Assembly: GCA_030062745.1 (NCBI GenBank)
Contig: CP099841.1
Location: 8,367,001-8,431,000, forward strand
Direction: 5' to 3'
Source of the DNA: Capitulum mitella
Taxonomy: Eukaryota; Arthropoda; Thecostraca; Pollicipedomorpha; Pollicipedidae
Length of the DNA: 64,000 bases
Both the position numbers and the translations under genes were made by a program. Position 1 is the stretch's first letter. Each line of letters begins with the position of its first letter. The notes under the pieces were generated by a model. The model searched no databases and was not told the DNA's origin. It saw nothing but the letters and a program-made list of their open reading frames with translations. Positions 47,216-58,169 of the stretch are shown in pieces.

Positions 47216-47430
47216 TGTATTTCAAATCTGGATGGGAGGGGATCGATTGGTTTTGAGGTGTTGTAGCCTTTGCCCTTGAACTTTAACCCTGTTCCCGGCA
47301 GGGGGCGAAATCCGCCCCCCTCAGGATTTTTGCTTCTCAATTCCAGAGTTTTTGACGCAGCTCCACGAAATTTCTTAACTTTTCCTAGCCATTACTTCTC
47401 CGTACCGTGACAAAATTTCGGAATTCTATT

Positions 47431-48008
47431 TTGCTCAGAGGCGGAGCCAGGCAACGTTTTTGGGAGGCACCGTAAGCTATTTTTGACCCTTTTGAGGGTA
47501 AAAGGAAAATGACTGCCAAAAATAGCGTTTTTGAGACAGAACTTAAAACTTTACATGGATGCATAGGCAAATAGTTAGACAACGTGCAAATACCATTGTG
47601 TTCATCTGCGGCCACTTAACAAGGTCAGGCCAAGGTCAAGTCAAAATTTGGTAGGAATAATTTCGGCGCAATTTTTTGAAACGCCAAACCCGGAACATAT
47701 GTGACGTAGAAGGGTGCCCTCTACTTGTGTATCAAGTTTCAACTTGACATCAGGTCGGGTCATGGAGCTATGACCTAAAATGTCAGTGCATGTACCATAC
47801 ATCACAACAGCTGTAAAATGTTTTTTTTTTAATAGAGTGAATTCAAATGATTGAAAACGTTTACAGATAATATTAAATGCAAACGACATCATTCCAAGTG
47901 ACTCCAAGGTCACTGGAGGTCATTTAAGGTCAAATGTTACAAGGTGATCTGAAGAGGATGTGACCATGACAATTCTCCCTTTTTCGTGTCCCTGGCACCG
48001 CCTATGCT
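47431..48008 (+). repeat. Dispersed repeat family E, copy 2
   Basis: This is the better-preserved copy, from GAGGCGGAGCCAGGCAACG to TCCCTGGCACCGCCTATGC, with inverted ends. It matches 1813-2368 in the opposite orientation. Its body has a dense set of AGGTCA/TGACCT hexamers and a T-run at 47821-47830. Confidence 0.75.
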
Positions 48009-50229
48009 AACAATAAACAAACATTGTAATACAATTTGTACTTCTTTAGCATAACATGACTAGCAGAAGCCAAAAAGGTGTTTTTGCCTTTTTTGTTCAT
48101 TCAGTTGCTGAAAAACTAGTCCTCCTATTTTTTAATCCCTATAAATGCCTACCAATTTCCTAAAAATTTCAAATGTGTGTACCAATGGTAAAAGTCCCAT
48201 TCAAAATCTCTCGATTCATCGAAATCGGTCCATAACATCGGAGTTATAAGAAGCCCAAAATATCCCCATTTTGACACCTATCTAAGTCAATATTTGCCCC
48301 ATCTGATATTTTACCTTTGATTCTTACGTCGTACCAGTTGAACCAAGAAATTAAAAGCAGTCATTTTAAGGAGGGAAATCAATGAACAGGTTCTATTCTT
48401 AACTCAAGAAATAAAGCAGAGGTTCAATTTATTACAGGTGAATCAAACACAGCATGAATTGCCACAAATCAACATACAAACACATTGATATTACATGTCA
48501 ACAAGATTACATACCAAAGCTAAGTTTGGATGCAAAAACAATCTTAAACTGCTGGTTTTTCTTTCCTTTCAACATCTGAAGTTATTTCCAGCCAGCAAAC
48601 CTCATTAGTTTTGCTGGTGAGGTTTGATCCACCAATGATGAACTTTGCATGCACTCCTGCTGACATCTGCATGATTATGAAGATATTGGCAGGAGTGCAT
48701 GCAGTTCCATGAATGCATGTGAACTTCAAGCAGCTTGGTATAAAATGAGTTAAGTCACAACATGATGCTGTGTGACCTGAACTCATATGCAAGCTATACA
48801 AAACAGACCCAATGTCACTGAGCATTCTTAAACCACATTCAGTAAGCAAAAAAAAATCATGTTTTGTTTCACCTCTCTTAAAGATATAAAGGTAACTCCA
48901 ATAACCAATAATGCTCAATCAATTGACAAAAAAGCACCTGGTATAGTACACACTTCTGTACCCATCTGACACATCATCTGAGTCTCACTGGCAGATCCAA
49001 CTACTATGTGACAGAGATACCACAAATAACCCTGCAATGTCAGAGCAACTGACCCTAAAGATTACCTTTGTTACTCATACCTCTGACACATCATGAATAT
49101 TAATGCCAAGTGTAATTAAGTAAAATGGTCAGCAAAGCGTGAGGTAATGTGGCAACAAAAGCATTCCTGCAAGGAACAGTTACATAACATTGCATTTCAT
49201 TGCAAAAACATAAGGCAATGTTTTCCACCCTACATCAAGCAACAGAGCTGCAATAAAAATGTATTCCATTGCAAAAATGTAAGGCATTGTTTTTCATCAT
49301 AGGTCAAAACTGAAAGCAGCCTCTCTTAATCACCATAATTTATTGTCTTATGCAAAAGGCAGCTTAGCTTCTACCAATACCAATGCTTAGGTAGCAACCA
49401 GTATGACCCATGACAGGCCAGCCACAGTTATCTCCAATGGCATGAAGAATTTTTAAGTTCAAAATCCCATATTTCCTACAAGTGAGCTCGGTAAAATAGT
49501 TAATTGCAATGATTTCTAGACCATTGATAGAATCATCCATGCAGTAACGTCAAGTCCATGGACCAGGATTCATTGCAGAAATCTGCATTTCATGAGGGGG
49601 GCCTCAAGTTCATCTGTTTACTGAAATTAATGCATACCAAAATGAATCCAGACATAAATTGTTACAAATTTGGTAATATGTTCAATGAAATCTGGACGGC
49701 ATGCTCAGTCCCAGCTCACAGCAGAGCGTCATTGCTCGAACCAGTATAACATGACTGACATACTTAGATTCAGTGCAGCTGGACATTTCCTCTTCCGGCC
49801 CACGCCTGCAAGACTGGAATAACAACACCTTCGTCCTCCACGAACAGCCTCAAATCCTCCCGCCGTGGTGTTCCGTGCAAAGAACAGCGACAGCGGCGGT
49901 CTCCGCACAGACAAGCACATGGCATGGAATGGAATCCTCTCCAGAATTGGCTCTAGTGCGCTGTTTATGTAAGAAAATAGAAGCACCATGTTGGTTCCAT
50001 ATTAAAAATTACCCTGGTAAGATTAGCTGAGTTTTCGGATTACGGGTACAAGGATAAGTTGGTTTCGCGTTCAGATTCTTCGCCTTTTCAGGCGGTGGCC
50101 CAGGATTTTTGGAAAGTGAAGGGGCAAAAAACATGAGTGTGGGAGCCATAGATCAGACAGGACGGTAGCACTACGAACTTTGGAAAATTCTAACATTAGA
50201 ATGGTGGTGTTCTTTGAAAAAACAATCTC
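48009..50229. other. AT-rich stretch, possibly 3'UTR of a minus-strand gene
   Basis: A minus-strand AATAAA lies at 48428-48433. Upstream on that strand, 48434-49750 is free of the window's repeats, like a long 3'UTR. A frame ending at about 49757 encodes RREDLRLFVEDEGVVIPVLQ and AWAGRGNVQLH before a stop in a local GC-rich island. I cannot identify it, and no acceptor is clear. Confidence 0.3.
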
Positions 50230-50404
50230 AAATGGCTCATGATCTACCGACTTAAACAAAATATTCTGGAGCACACGCAAAAAATGATTCCAGAACTAAA
50301 GCTTGCGAGACAGGAGCTCGCAGGACAAAATATCGTCACATAAGTCTTGCAATGCAAAAAGACTTCATTGTATTGTACGACGCAAAGCTCGTAACGCAAA
50401 TTAA

Positions 50405-51523
50405 CCCGCGCACGACCGTCGGTCTGTTTCGAACATCGGCGATTCGGGGGGGGGGCAGTTGGCCGCCCCCCTCTAGCACACGAACGGTTGGTCGCACGAT
50501 AAAAAATAAACATACCGTTGGAAAGCTTGTGACGAGTAGAACTCGAAACTGGTCTCATTTTTTTTAGTTTTAGTTAATATGTAACCAATTTACGCCCTAT
50601 ATATGTTTTCTCATACCCGACTGCATGGGACCGAGAAATGGCCTGAATCTCAAGGGCTGTGACTAAAAACGCATAGGTTAAAGGTACCAGCGCATAAGTA
50701 AAGGTCCGCGGATGCCGATACACGTCTAATTTCCCAGATTTGTTTAATATATACGCCGAAACGTTGAGTTGAAGACATCGCATTTCTCGCGGCAGCTCTA
50801 GGTGTGCGCTGCTGCCGTATGCGGTAACAATTTGACGGGAACTAGTTTTAGCGTTCCTTTATTTTCGCGAAAAACCTACCCATGTAAATTTGATTGATCT
50901 TAATGGTTCTTGTGATTGTTTTTCATGCTTAAATTTGGGAAAGTTCATTAGTTACCAATCTACACAATTGACGGAGCTTTATTTGCGAGAGCCTGTTTAT
51001 TTGCAAAATATGCTACTTTTTCAAACTTTTTGAGGTTCCTGGTATTACTTACGTCTGTGCAAGCTAGTTCTGCCATTTTCCGCCCATTCTGAGTAATTCA
51101 TTGCCAATTTTGACGGTGGTACATTTTGGCTCACTACAGTTATTCGTGACCTGACCTCAGGTCAATGGCTGGAAGTCATTGATACTTTGCCCAATGACGG
51201 TAAGTAGATGTCTGCTTCACTCCACACTAAAAATGTTATGAAATATTCCGTCAATTTGCGAAAAAAACGGTGACATGTCTTAAAAATAGGCTTGACCTTA
51301 GGTCAATGACCCGGAAAATTCCGAAAAATCTCAGATAACAGATTTGTTGCATCTATCACGTTCACTAATCCCTGAAAGTATTATTGAGATATCTTGTTTT
51401 GCTAAAAAGTTACAGGGCGCTAAACTTTTTTTGACATAGGTCTGTTTGCCCTGACCTAGGTCAGGCACCTGGCCTGACCTGAGGTAAAAATTTTGACAGG
51501 AGATGTAAAATTGATGAAACAAA
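50405..51523 (+). repeat. Dispersed repeat family D, copy 2 (1.1 kb)
   Basis: It is the same length and order as 9984-11075, with scattered substitutions and a small insertion near 51240. It keeps both palindromic sites, TGACCTTAGGTCA at 51293 and TGACCTAGGTCA at 51452. It ends next to a TA microsatellite. Confidence 0.85.
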
Positions 51524-51540
51524 AGTTGATGTGTATACTA

Positions 51541-51542
<2 letters not shown>

Positions 51543-51571
<29 letters not shown>

Positions 51572-51627
51572 GTATATATATTTATATTTGTAGGTAATGT
51601 GTATACTTAATATATTAATGTGTATAC

Positions 51628-51696
<69 letters not shown>
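51543..51696. repeat. (TA)n microsatellites
   Basis: Two TA runs, 51543-51568 and 51631-51696, are separated by a duplicated phrase GTGTATACT(T/A)AATAT. Expanded frames of I-Y repeats across them are not genes. Confidence 0.9.
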
Positions 51697-51699
<3 letters not shown>

Positions 51700-51829
51700 T
51701 ATTTGTACATAATAAAACATATGTTTGTCGGAACAGATTTGTAGGCCATAATACTGGTTGCCCAAGATTTCGGTGGAACCACATGTTCTCTTATGGCGTG
51801 TGTTCCCTAGGTATGGACGCTTAGGACGT

Positions 51830-52525
51830 TCTCGTTCCCGCATGATGCGAAATGGAACGGAACATAGTCAAACGGAACGATATTTGGAATCGACTCGATC
51901 TCATACGCGCAATGTTGAAAGCTCGTACGAATAAGTGTCATAGACAAAATATTCGTACGAGTTAAGTTCATAGTGCAAAATTCTCGTGTGACATAATTCT
52001 GGCAAAGCAAAGGCCATTTACGACATAAATTTCGTGATGCAAAATTCTCCAGCAACATAGTTCTCGTAACCAGAAATCTGATATGGGCAGATTCTCGCAC
52101 AACATTTATCATGTCGGTCCGATTCTCGTATCGATTAGGTTTCCGTTTTGCCAGGTTCCGATAATGCTACATTCTGGTGCAGCCATTTTCTCGCAAGGCA
52201 GATGTTCGTAATAAAAAATTATCGTACAGCTTATTTTCACGTTGGACAGATCCTCTTAGGATATCATTATCGCAGGACATATCTTCGTCAGGTGAGAATC
52301 TAGTAGGGCGTAATTGTAGTACAGCGAAATTCCCGGGGACCCATATATCTTCTCGTATAGCGTACATCTCCCGGGCAAACGCTCGTAAGACGTTTTGTTC
52401 CCACATGGTGTAGGACGGAACAGAAAACTGCCAAAAGAAACTATGATCGATTTGATTAGATCTAATACGCATAAAGCAAAAAGTTCTTACGGCACAAGTC
52501 TCGTAAAACAACATACTCGTGCAGA
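51830..52525. repeat. Periodic AAAATTCTCGT array (family F)
   Basis: Units such as GTGCAAAATTCTCGTGTGAC, ACATAATTCTGG and ACATAGTTCTCGTAAC recur every 15-20 bases, with both orientations represented (CGAGAAT and ATTCTCG). A similar run continues at 52850-52975. Confidence 0.6.
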
Positions 52526-52783
52526 GACGTAGCAAGGGGGGCCATGGGGGCCATGCCTGCTCTTAGCCAAGCGTTCTTCACTAGATGTATGGCGATTTTG
52601 CGCAAATACGAAATGGTGATCTCATATGTTACAAACTCAAATATTATATGTTTTCCTGTGCCTGAAATATGAGTAAATTACGTAAAACTGCTCCTTTTCC
52701 TACAAATTTCGTCATGCGCCAGTGACATTTGACGAAATTTGACATTTTCCCCCCATAGGGAAATCCTGGCTACGTGCCTGAAT
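52526..52783 (-). repeat. Dispersed repeat family C, copy 4
   Basis: A reversed copy: it starts AGACGTAGCAAGGGGGGCCA and ends GGAAATCCTGGCTACGTGCC. Internal blocks CACTAGATGTATGGCGATTT, CCTGAAATATGAGTAAATTA and GCGCCAGTGACATTTGACG are preserved. Confidence 0.8.
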
Positions 52784-53312
52784 TTTGCTGACATTTGCTC
52801 CTCCGCCACGGAGAAAAATCATGCGTACTCATACGAAAATAAAGTTTGGAATAAACGAAAATAAACTCGTGGAAAATCACGTGCCTGTACTCATGCGACA
52901 TAAAGTCTGTTATGCAAAATTTTCAAATGGTACAATTCTCGCAAAGCAGACTTCTCGAAATTGTCGTGCGACAGAGGCGTGGCCAGAATCTTGATCCGAT
53001 TTGCCCAGGGGGTGGCCATATCGGAACAAGGGGCCCTCGTAACCACTGGAGGCCCTCGCCAGGCACGGATTCAGGATTTCGCCACGGCGGGGTGGGGTGG
53101 AGGCGAGTGGTCAGCGCAGGATCCCCTCCCGGCGCCCCCCGATTTTCCTTATCATGTAAAATATCCCCCCCCCCAAAAAAAAATCAGGCGCATCACCCTA
53201 GTTGAGAAAATTCTGCGTTTTGTTTGTTTTGTACAAAGTGGCCGAAATAGGACGAGAACGGCAAGCAATTCCGTTCCTCCCTGCATTTCAAATGTCGTGT
53301 CCGCATCTGGCC

Positions 53313-53809
<497 letters not shown>

Positions 53810-53864
53810 TCGCTGTATCTGGCCCAGGAGCCCCTTTGCCCCTCCCCCGTAGTTTCTGGAGTCT

Positions 53865-54605
53865 TTTTTTGTTAGCTTAGGTTAGGTTCCCTCTTGCAAT
53901 AACAGGGACACTTTTGGAGGTCTCGGGCCGTACCAGGATCCCTTGTGGTCCCATGTTCCTTTTACGATTTCATGTGTCTCTGGGACATCTCAGGCTCCCC
54001 TTTGGCAGTTTCAGGGGCACCTCGGACAGTTTCAGGGACCCATCTGGCAGTTTCAGAGACGCTTAAGCCATCTCGTGCTCCCTCCTGTTGTCCCTTGGAC
54101 ATTTTTCTGCCGTCTAAGGAGCCCCTCAAGCACAAACAACGGCCTTCTTCGAGTCTCTTTCTGCCGTGACAGAGGCGTCTCTGGTAATCTTCTATGTCTT
54201 TTGGCCGTTTCAGGAGCTGTCTGGACGTCTCAAGGTTTAGTAGTTTCAGGGGCTCCGTCCTCTGGCCGTCTCAGGGGCACCTGTTGCTAGAGAGTTTTAG
54301 TTAGCAGTCTCTAAGGTCGCTCTCTAACACTCTCAGTGGACTCCCTGTTGTCTCAGGTGCTCCTCTTATCGTTTCTGGGCAACATTTTTTGCCGTCTCAG
54401 AAGCCATTTAGCAGCTGCAAAAAGACCTTTCGGGAAATTTAAGGGCCCCTGTGCAGTGTCATTAGCCATCTGAACGTCTCCGGTGGTCCCCATGGCTGTA
54501 TCAGCGGTCTTCTTCTGTAACATTTAGTATATCTGGCAGTCTTCGGACCCCTCCAGCCGTAATAGGGGCTTTCTTGGCGTTTCAGGGACCTCACTGGCAG
54601 TCTCA
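53865..54605. repeat. Degenerate GGCAGTTTCAGGGGC cassette (family A)
   Basis: About fifteen imperfect units of 40-60 bp carry the phrase TGGCAGT(T/C)TCAGGG(G/A)C, the reverse of the phrase GAGACGGCAAGGGGCCCCTGA seen at 34743-35256. No open frame is shared between units. The right edge meets a hairpin cluster at 54612. Confidence 0.6.
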
Positions 54606-54611
54606 GGAAGA

Positions 54612-54730
54612 CTTTGTTCCAGGAACCCGTGCTGGACAGGTTCCTGGAACAAAGTGTTGACCTCTGAGTGTGTTGGCAACACAGTCGGAGGTCAACTCGG
54701 AGTATTTATATACATATCCTTTCCTTAGGA

Positions 54731-54782
<52 letters not shown>

Positions 54783-54821
54783 TCCTAAGGAAAGGATATG
54801 TATATAAATACTTTCCTAAGC

Positions 54822-54870
<49 letters not shown>
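54612..54870. repeat. Cluster of three hairpins and TA microsatellites
   Basis: Hairpin 1: CTTTGTTCCAGGAACC (54612-54627) and its exact complement at 54639-54654. Hairpin 2: GTTGACCTC with GAGGTCAAC, about 54656-54695. Hairpin 3: 28-bp perfect arms at 54703-54730 and 54783-54810 around a TA run. A second TA run (54830-54870) leads into the transposon at 54871. Confidence 0.85.
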
Positions 54871-54872
<2 letters not shown>

Positions 54873-55422
54873 GTCATTCCATGCCAACTCAACCAACAAA
54901 AGTGCGATTTTACACGGCACCTCCTCAGATTTTGACGGCATTAAGTCCTAGGGGGTTCTTCATAGCCCGGATCCCGAATATCGGGTCGAAATCGCCCTCA
55001 AGCAAATAGTTTGGATGCTACAGTGATGTCAATTTATGACGTCACACAGTGTTTAGCAATCTTTGAAGCGTTGTATCTCCGAAAGTTGATGAGATATTTC
55101 AAATCGGTTACCGGCATTTCAGAGACAATTGTTTGATAGTTTATTTGTGTACTAGTTTTGTATTTTCGACTTTTTGAAAATATATTACATTATCGATTAA
55201 AAAATGTAAAGTTAAATTTCAACACTTATGTGGTCTTCGATTTTCTTGAGAATGAGATATATGAAATCTGCATGTTTTCTTACCCTGGAGACGTTGAGAA
55301 AACAATGGGTATCGCATAACAACATATCCTAACGTCCCGCGTTCTCCTATGGCCTCTCGCCAAACACTCGCCGGAGCGCCGCGTCGATCACCGCGTCACC
55401 AAGGTGGCGCTCGGCGCGGCCG
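54871..55422 (+). repeat. Left terminal inverted repeat
   Basis: This pairs with 57684-57146. Conserved blocks are the terminal GGGTCATTCC, ACGGCACC...CTCAGATTTT, CCCGAATATCGGGTCG, TATGACGTCA, GAAATCTGCATGTTTTCTTACC and GGTGGCGCTCGGCGCG at the inner edge. Confidence 0.85.
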
Positions 55423-55764
55423 CGGCGGCCGAATGGGAGTGGAGCCTGGGGGGAGGGGGGTTGTCGCCGTCTTGTTTGTGATCATCCCTTTGACCATGAT
55501 TGTTTTGGAATGTAAAGAGTTGACAAATTGTGTGGATATTGGATGTAGACCGATGTGGACCGTTTTGCCACTAGACATCGCTCCCTAAAATGAATTACTG
55601 AGCAATGTTTGACAAAGTCCACTGAATGTTGATCACTCTATTGTGACAAGCATGTGCACGTCGACTGAAAAAACTATCATGATATGGGTACCGCGCAGAC
55701 ACGATGTTCCTGTCGCATTACCTCACTGTTACGACCAGGGAACTGACGTATCCACCTCATTCCT

Positions 55765-57087
55765 TCACACGGTCTGAAACCTTCGGTTCGAGATGCTTGC
55801 CGATGTTTCGTATGCGTCCACCGTTGTTGAAATGACAGGCCTAAAGCAGTGAAATCCCCTGGTGCTTTTGATTTGTCTGGCTTCATCAAATCTACTCTTC
55901 AGCTTGGAGTCTTTTTTGGCTATGTCGGACTCCGAGACGTAGAAGAAGTGAATGCCTGTAGCAAACATTATTCACAGCTCTTAGTAGCCCATTAATATTT
56001 CCGCATCCAACAATGAACGAACTTAGTCAGCAGCTGTTATCGGTCATGCAGTACAGTATCGGAGAATACAGCTGTCCAAAAAATGTCTAAAATTTTTGCT
56101 GAATCGCGAAGTTATCTGACTATAGGTTAATTGATTTACTGAGATTACACCTTTTGTAGCTTATTGGTTTTGCAGGTTTTTCTTATGAGACATTGTCACT
56201 AAAATATCGATGGAATCGATGTGAGATTGTTCAGGCTTAATGAAAACAAGATTTGCAGTATAGAATATTATTCATTGTGTCTTACCATGCACTGAGGTTT
56301 TGCAGAAGAGAAACATGGCGTCAGGCGTGCAGATCTGGTCTGCCTCTGGTCTCTGCAGGCTGGCATGAGCTGTGAGTCTCTTTGTGGTGCCACCGATGCC
56401 GTCACATGGCCGCTTGCCGTGACAGGTGGCAAAGAAATGCCACTCACACTCTATCCCGAAGTCTTCTTTGCGCATGGTCATGTTCCTGATATTAAACTTG
56501 TTCTTGTACTGTGAGACGGCACCATCGGTGAAGCAGTGAACTTTGCGTACATCTGGGTGTCGAGATTTGACGCTCTCCAACACTTCACATTGGAACGCAA
56601 AAACAGCTTGTGTACTGTGTTTCAGGCTGTCGCTTATTACACAGTAACTATCACAATGCACTTCGTCGCCAGATTTCGTATACACTACGAAAGGGTGTAC
56701 CGTCGCTTGGGCATTTTGCCAATAAAATCCCTGAATTGAGTTTTGTACGACGAAAGAGTAATTTTCAGCAAAATCACCCATAACTATCGCCTCTTGGGCG
56801 GTTAGCCTACCTTTCAGCTCCTTTAGATGAGTGTTTTGTGCTTGTGCAATGTAGTGATGGGACCGAAGTCGTGCGATAGAGCTTGCTAAGGTGTCTATAA
56901 ACTCGTTCCTGGTTTGACGTACACAGGCAAGAGTTGTTCGATCTGTGCTCAACCACTGCTTGTATTCTACTTCCTCTACGCCCCAGGCCTCTTCCTCATT
57001 TAACAATGTTCGAAGTTTCCCGTCCCCGGGACATTCCTTACATTTGCCCAGCATGCACGTTTCTCTCTGAAGATCGCAAACTGTCAA
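55765..57087 (-). pseudogene. Transposase-like gene of unassigned family, two exons
   Basis: Exon 1 (to 56286) and exon 2 (55955-55765) join in phase: CAT-G/GC-ATT at donor GTAAGA and acceptor GCTACAG. Counting from 57087, residues 11-19 carry a C-x4-C-x2-C motif and residues 104-110 read GDFAENY. FTDGAVSQYKN starts near 186, EWHFFATCHGK near 215 and CDGIGGTTKR near 228. Two well-placed acidic residues (D105, D188) and the HGK...GGTTKR block suggest an RNase H-fold (DDE/D-type) transposase, but I cannot place the third catalytic residue. Exon 2 encodes IHFFYVSESDIAKKDS and ends TGA. The N-terminal part continues upstream in another frame (57334-57095, ending LSVDDLMK), so one frameshift near 57090 breaks this copy. 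Its position within the inverted repeats makes it the element's own gene. Confidence 0.75.
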
Positions 57088-57145
57088 CTTTCATGAGGTC
57101 GTCAACGCTAAGATCTGGTTGTGCTGACTTTAGCATGAGTTTTGG

Positions 57146-57684
57146 ATTCGCGCCGAGCGCCACCTGGATGCCACTATCGGCGCGGCGCTCCGGCGCGTGT
57201 CTGGCGGGATGCCCAAGGAGAACGCGATACGTTAGGATATGATGTTGTGCGATACCCATTATTTTCTCGACGGTTCCAGGGTAAGAAAACATGCAGATTT
57301 CATATACCTCATTTTCAAGAAAATCGAAAACCACATAAGTGTTGGAATTTAACTTTGCATTTTTTATTCGATAATATGATATATTTTTAAAAAATCAAAA
57401 ATATCAAACAAATACACAAATAAAACGTCAGACATTTGTCTCTAAAATGCCGTTGACCAATTTGAAATATCTCATCAACTTTCGGAGATACGCCGCTTCA
57501 AAAATTGCTTGACACTGTGTGACGTCATAAATTGACGTCACCGTAGCAGCCAAACTATTTGCTTGAGGGAGATTGCGACCCGATATTCGGGATCTGGGCT
57601 ATGAAGAACCCCAAAGGACTTAATTTCCTAAAAATCTGAGGGGGTGCCGTGTACATCATTGGTTGAGTTGGCATGGAATGACCC
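57146..57684 (-). repeat. Right terminal inverted repeat
   Basis: This is the counterpart of 54871-55422. Part of the gene's N-terminal frame (HILTYRVLLGHPARHAPERR) is translated from this repeat, so the inner segment of the left repeat carries a homologous non-functional copy. Confidence 0.85.
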
Positions 57685-58169
57685 ATATATATAAGGGCGA
57701 ATTACGATGAACAATTTTCCTGAGTGCTCTCTCGTTAACTGATATGTCTTTTGGAGGAAATCATGTGTCCAAAATTTGGCCTTGGCCCAACACTCTTCAC
57801 CACTTTCACACGAAGATTGTATGTCGTTTGTGCTAGATTTTATTTTATTTCGATGAAATTCGCGCCGGCTTTTGTGCATTCCGAACCCATTAAAGTCAAA
57901 GAACACCATTCCATTTATCCCCAGCAAGAATTCATTTTCCATGGACTTGTGATCCCTGCGAGATTCGTTCAGGGAGAGGTGTGTCTGAAATGCCCCCAAA
58001 CATGTTTTGTGCTTCAGTTTTTTAAACCAAGCTCACGATATGCATAAAATGCACATCAGAGTACTCCTTTTGACACACTGGATCGAAAGACACTTCACAT
58101 TCTGTCTTAGGTCATAGGTCACTGGTCCTGTCGGCAGCAGTGTGGCTTAGGTGAGAATGATACTTCAAC

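Larger units (their letters stand above)
54871..57684 (-). mobile_element. 2.8-kb DNA transposon with about 540-550-bp inverted repeats
   Basis: The ends are GGGTCATTCCATGCCAACTC and its reverse complement. The inverted repeats continue inward to about 55422 and 57146 with many substitutions, so the copy is not young. Both flanks are TA-repeat DNA (ATATAT before and after), consistent with a target duplication whose length cannot be read in such sequence. The interior carries one minus-strand, two-exon gene (55765-57087 and upstream). I do not recognise its superfamily with certainty. Multi-copy relatives of the protein are, from memory, widespread in animal genomes. Confidence 0.85.

Noticed and set aside
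51461-51843. Long I-Y repeat frames on both strands
   Set aside because: Translation of TA microsatellites.
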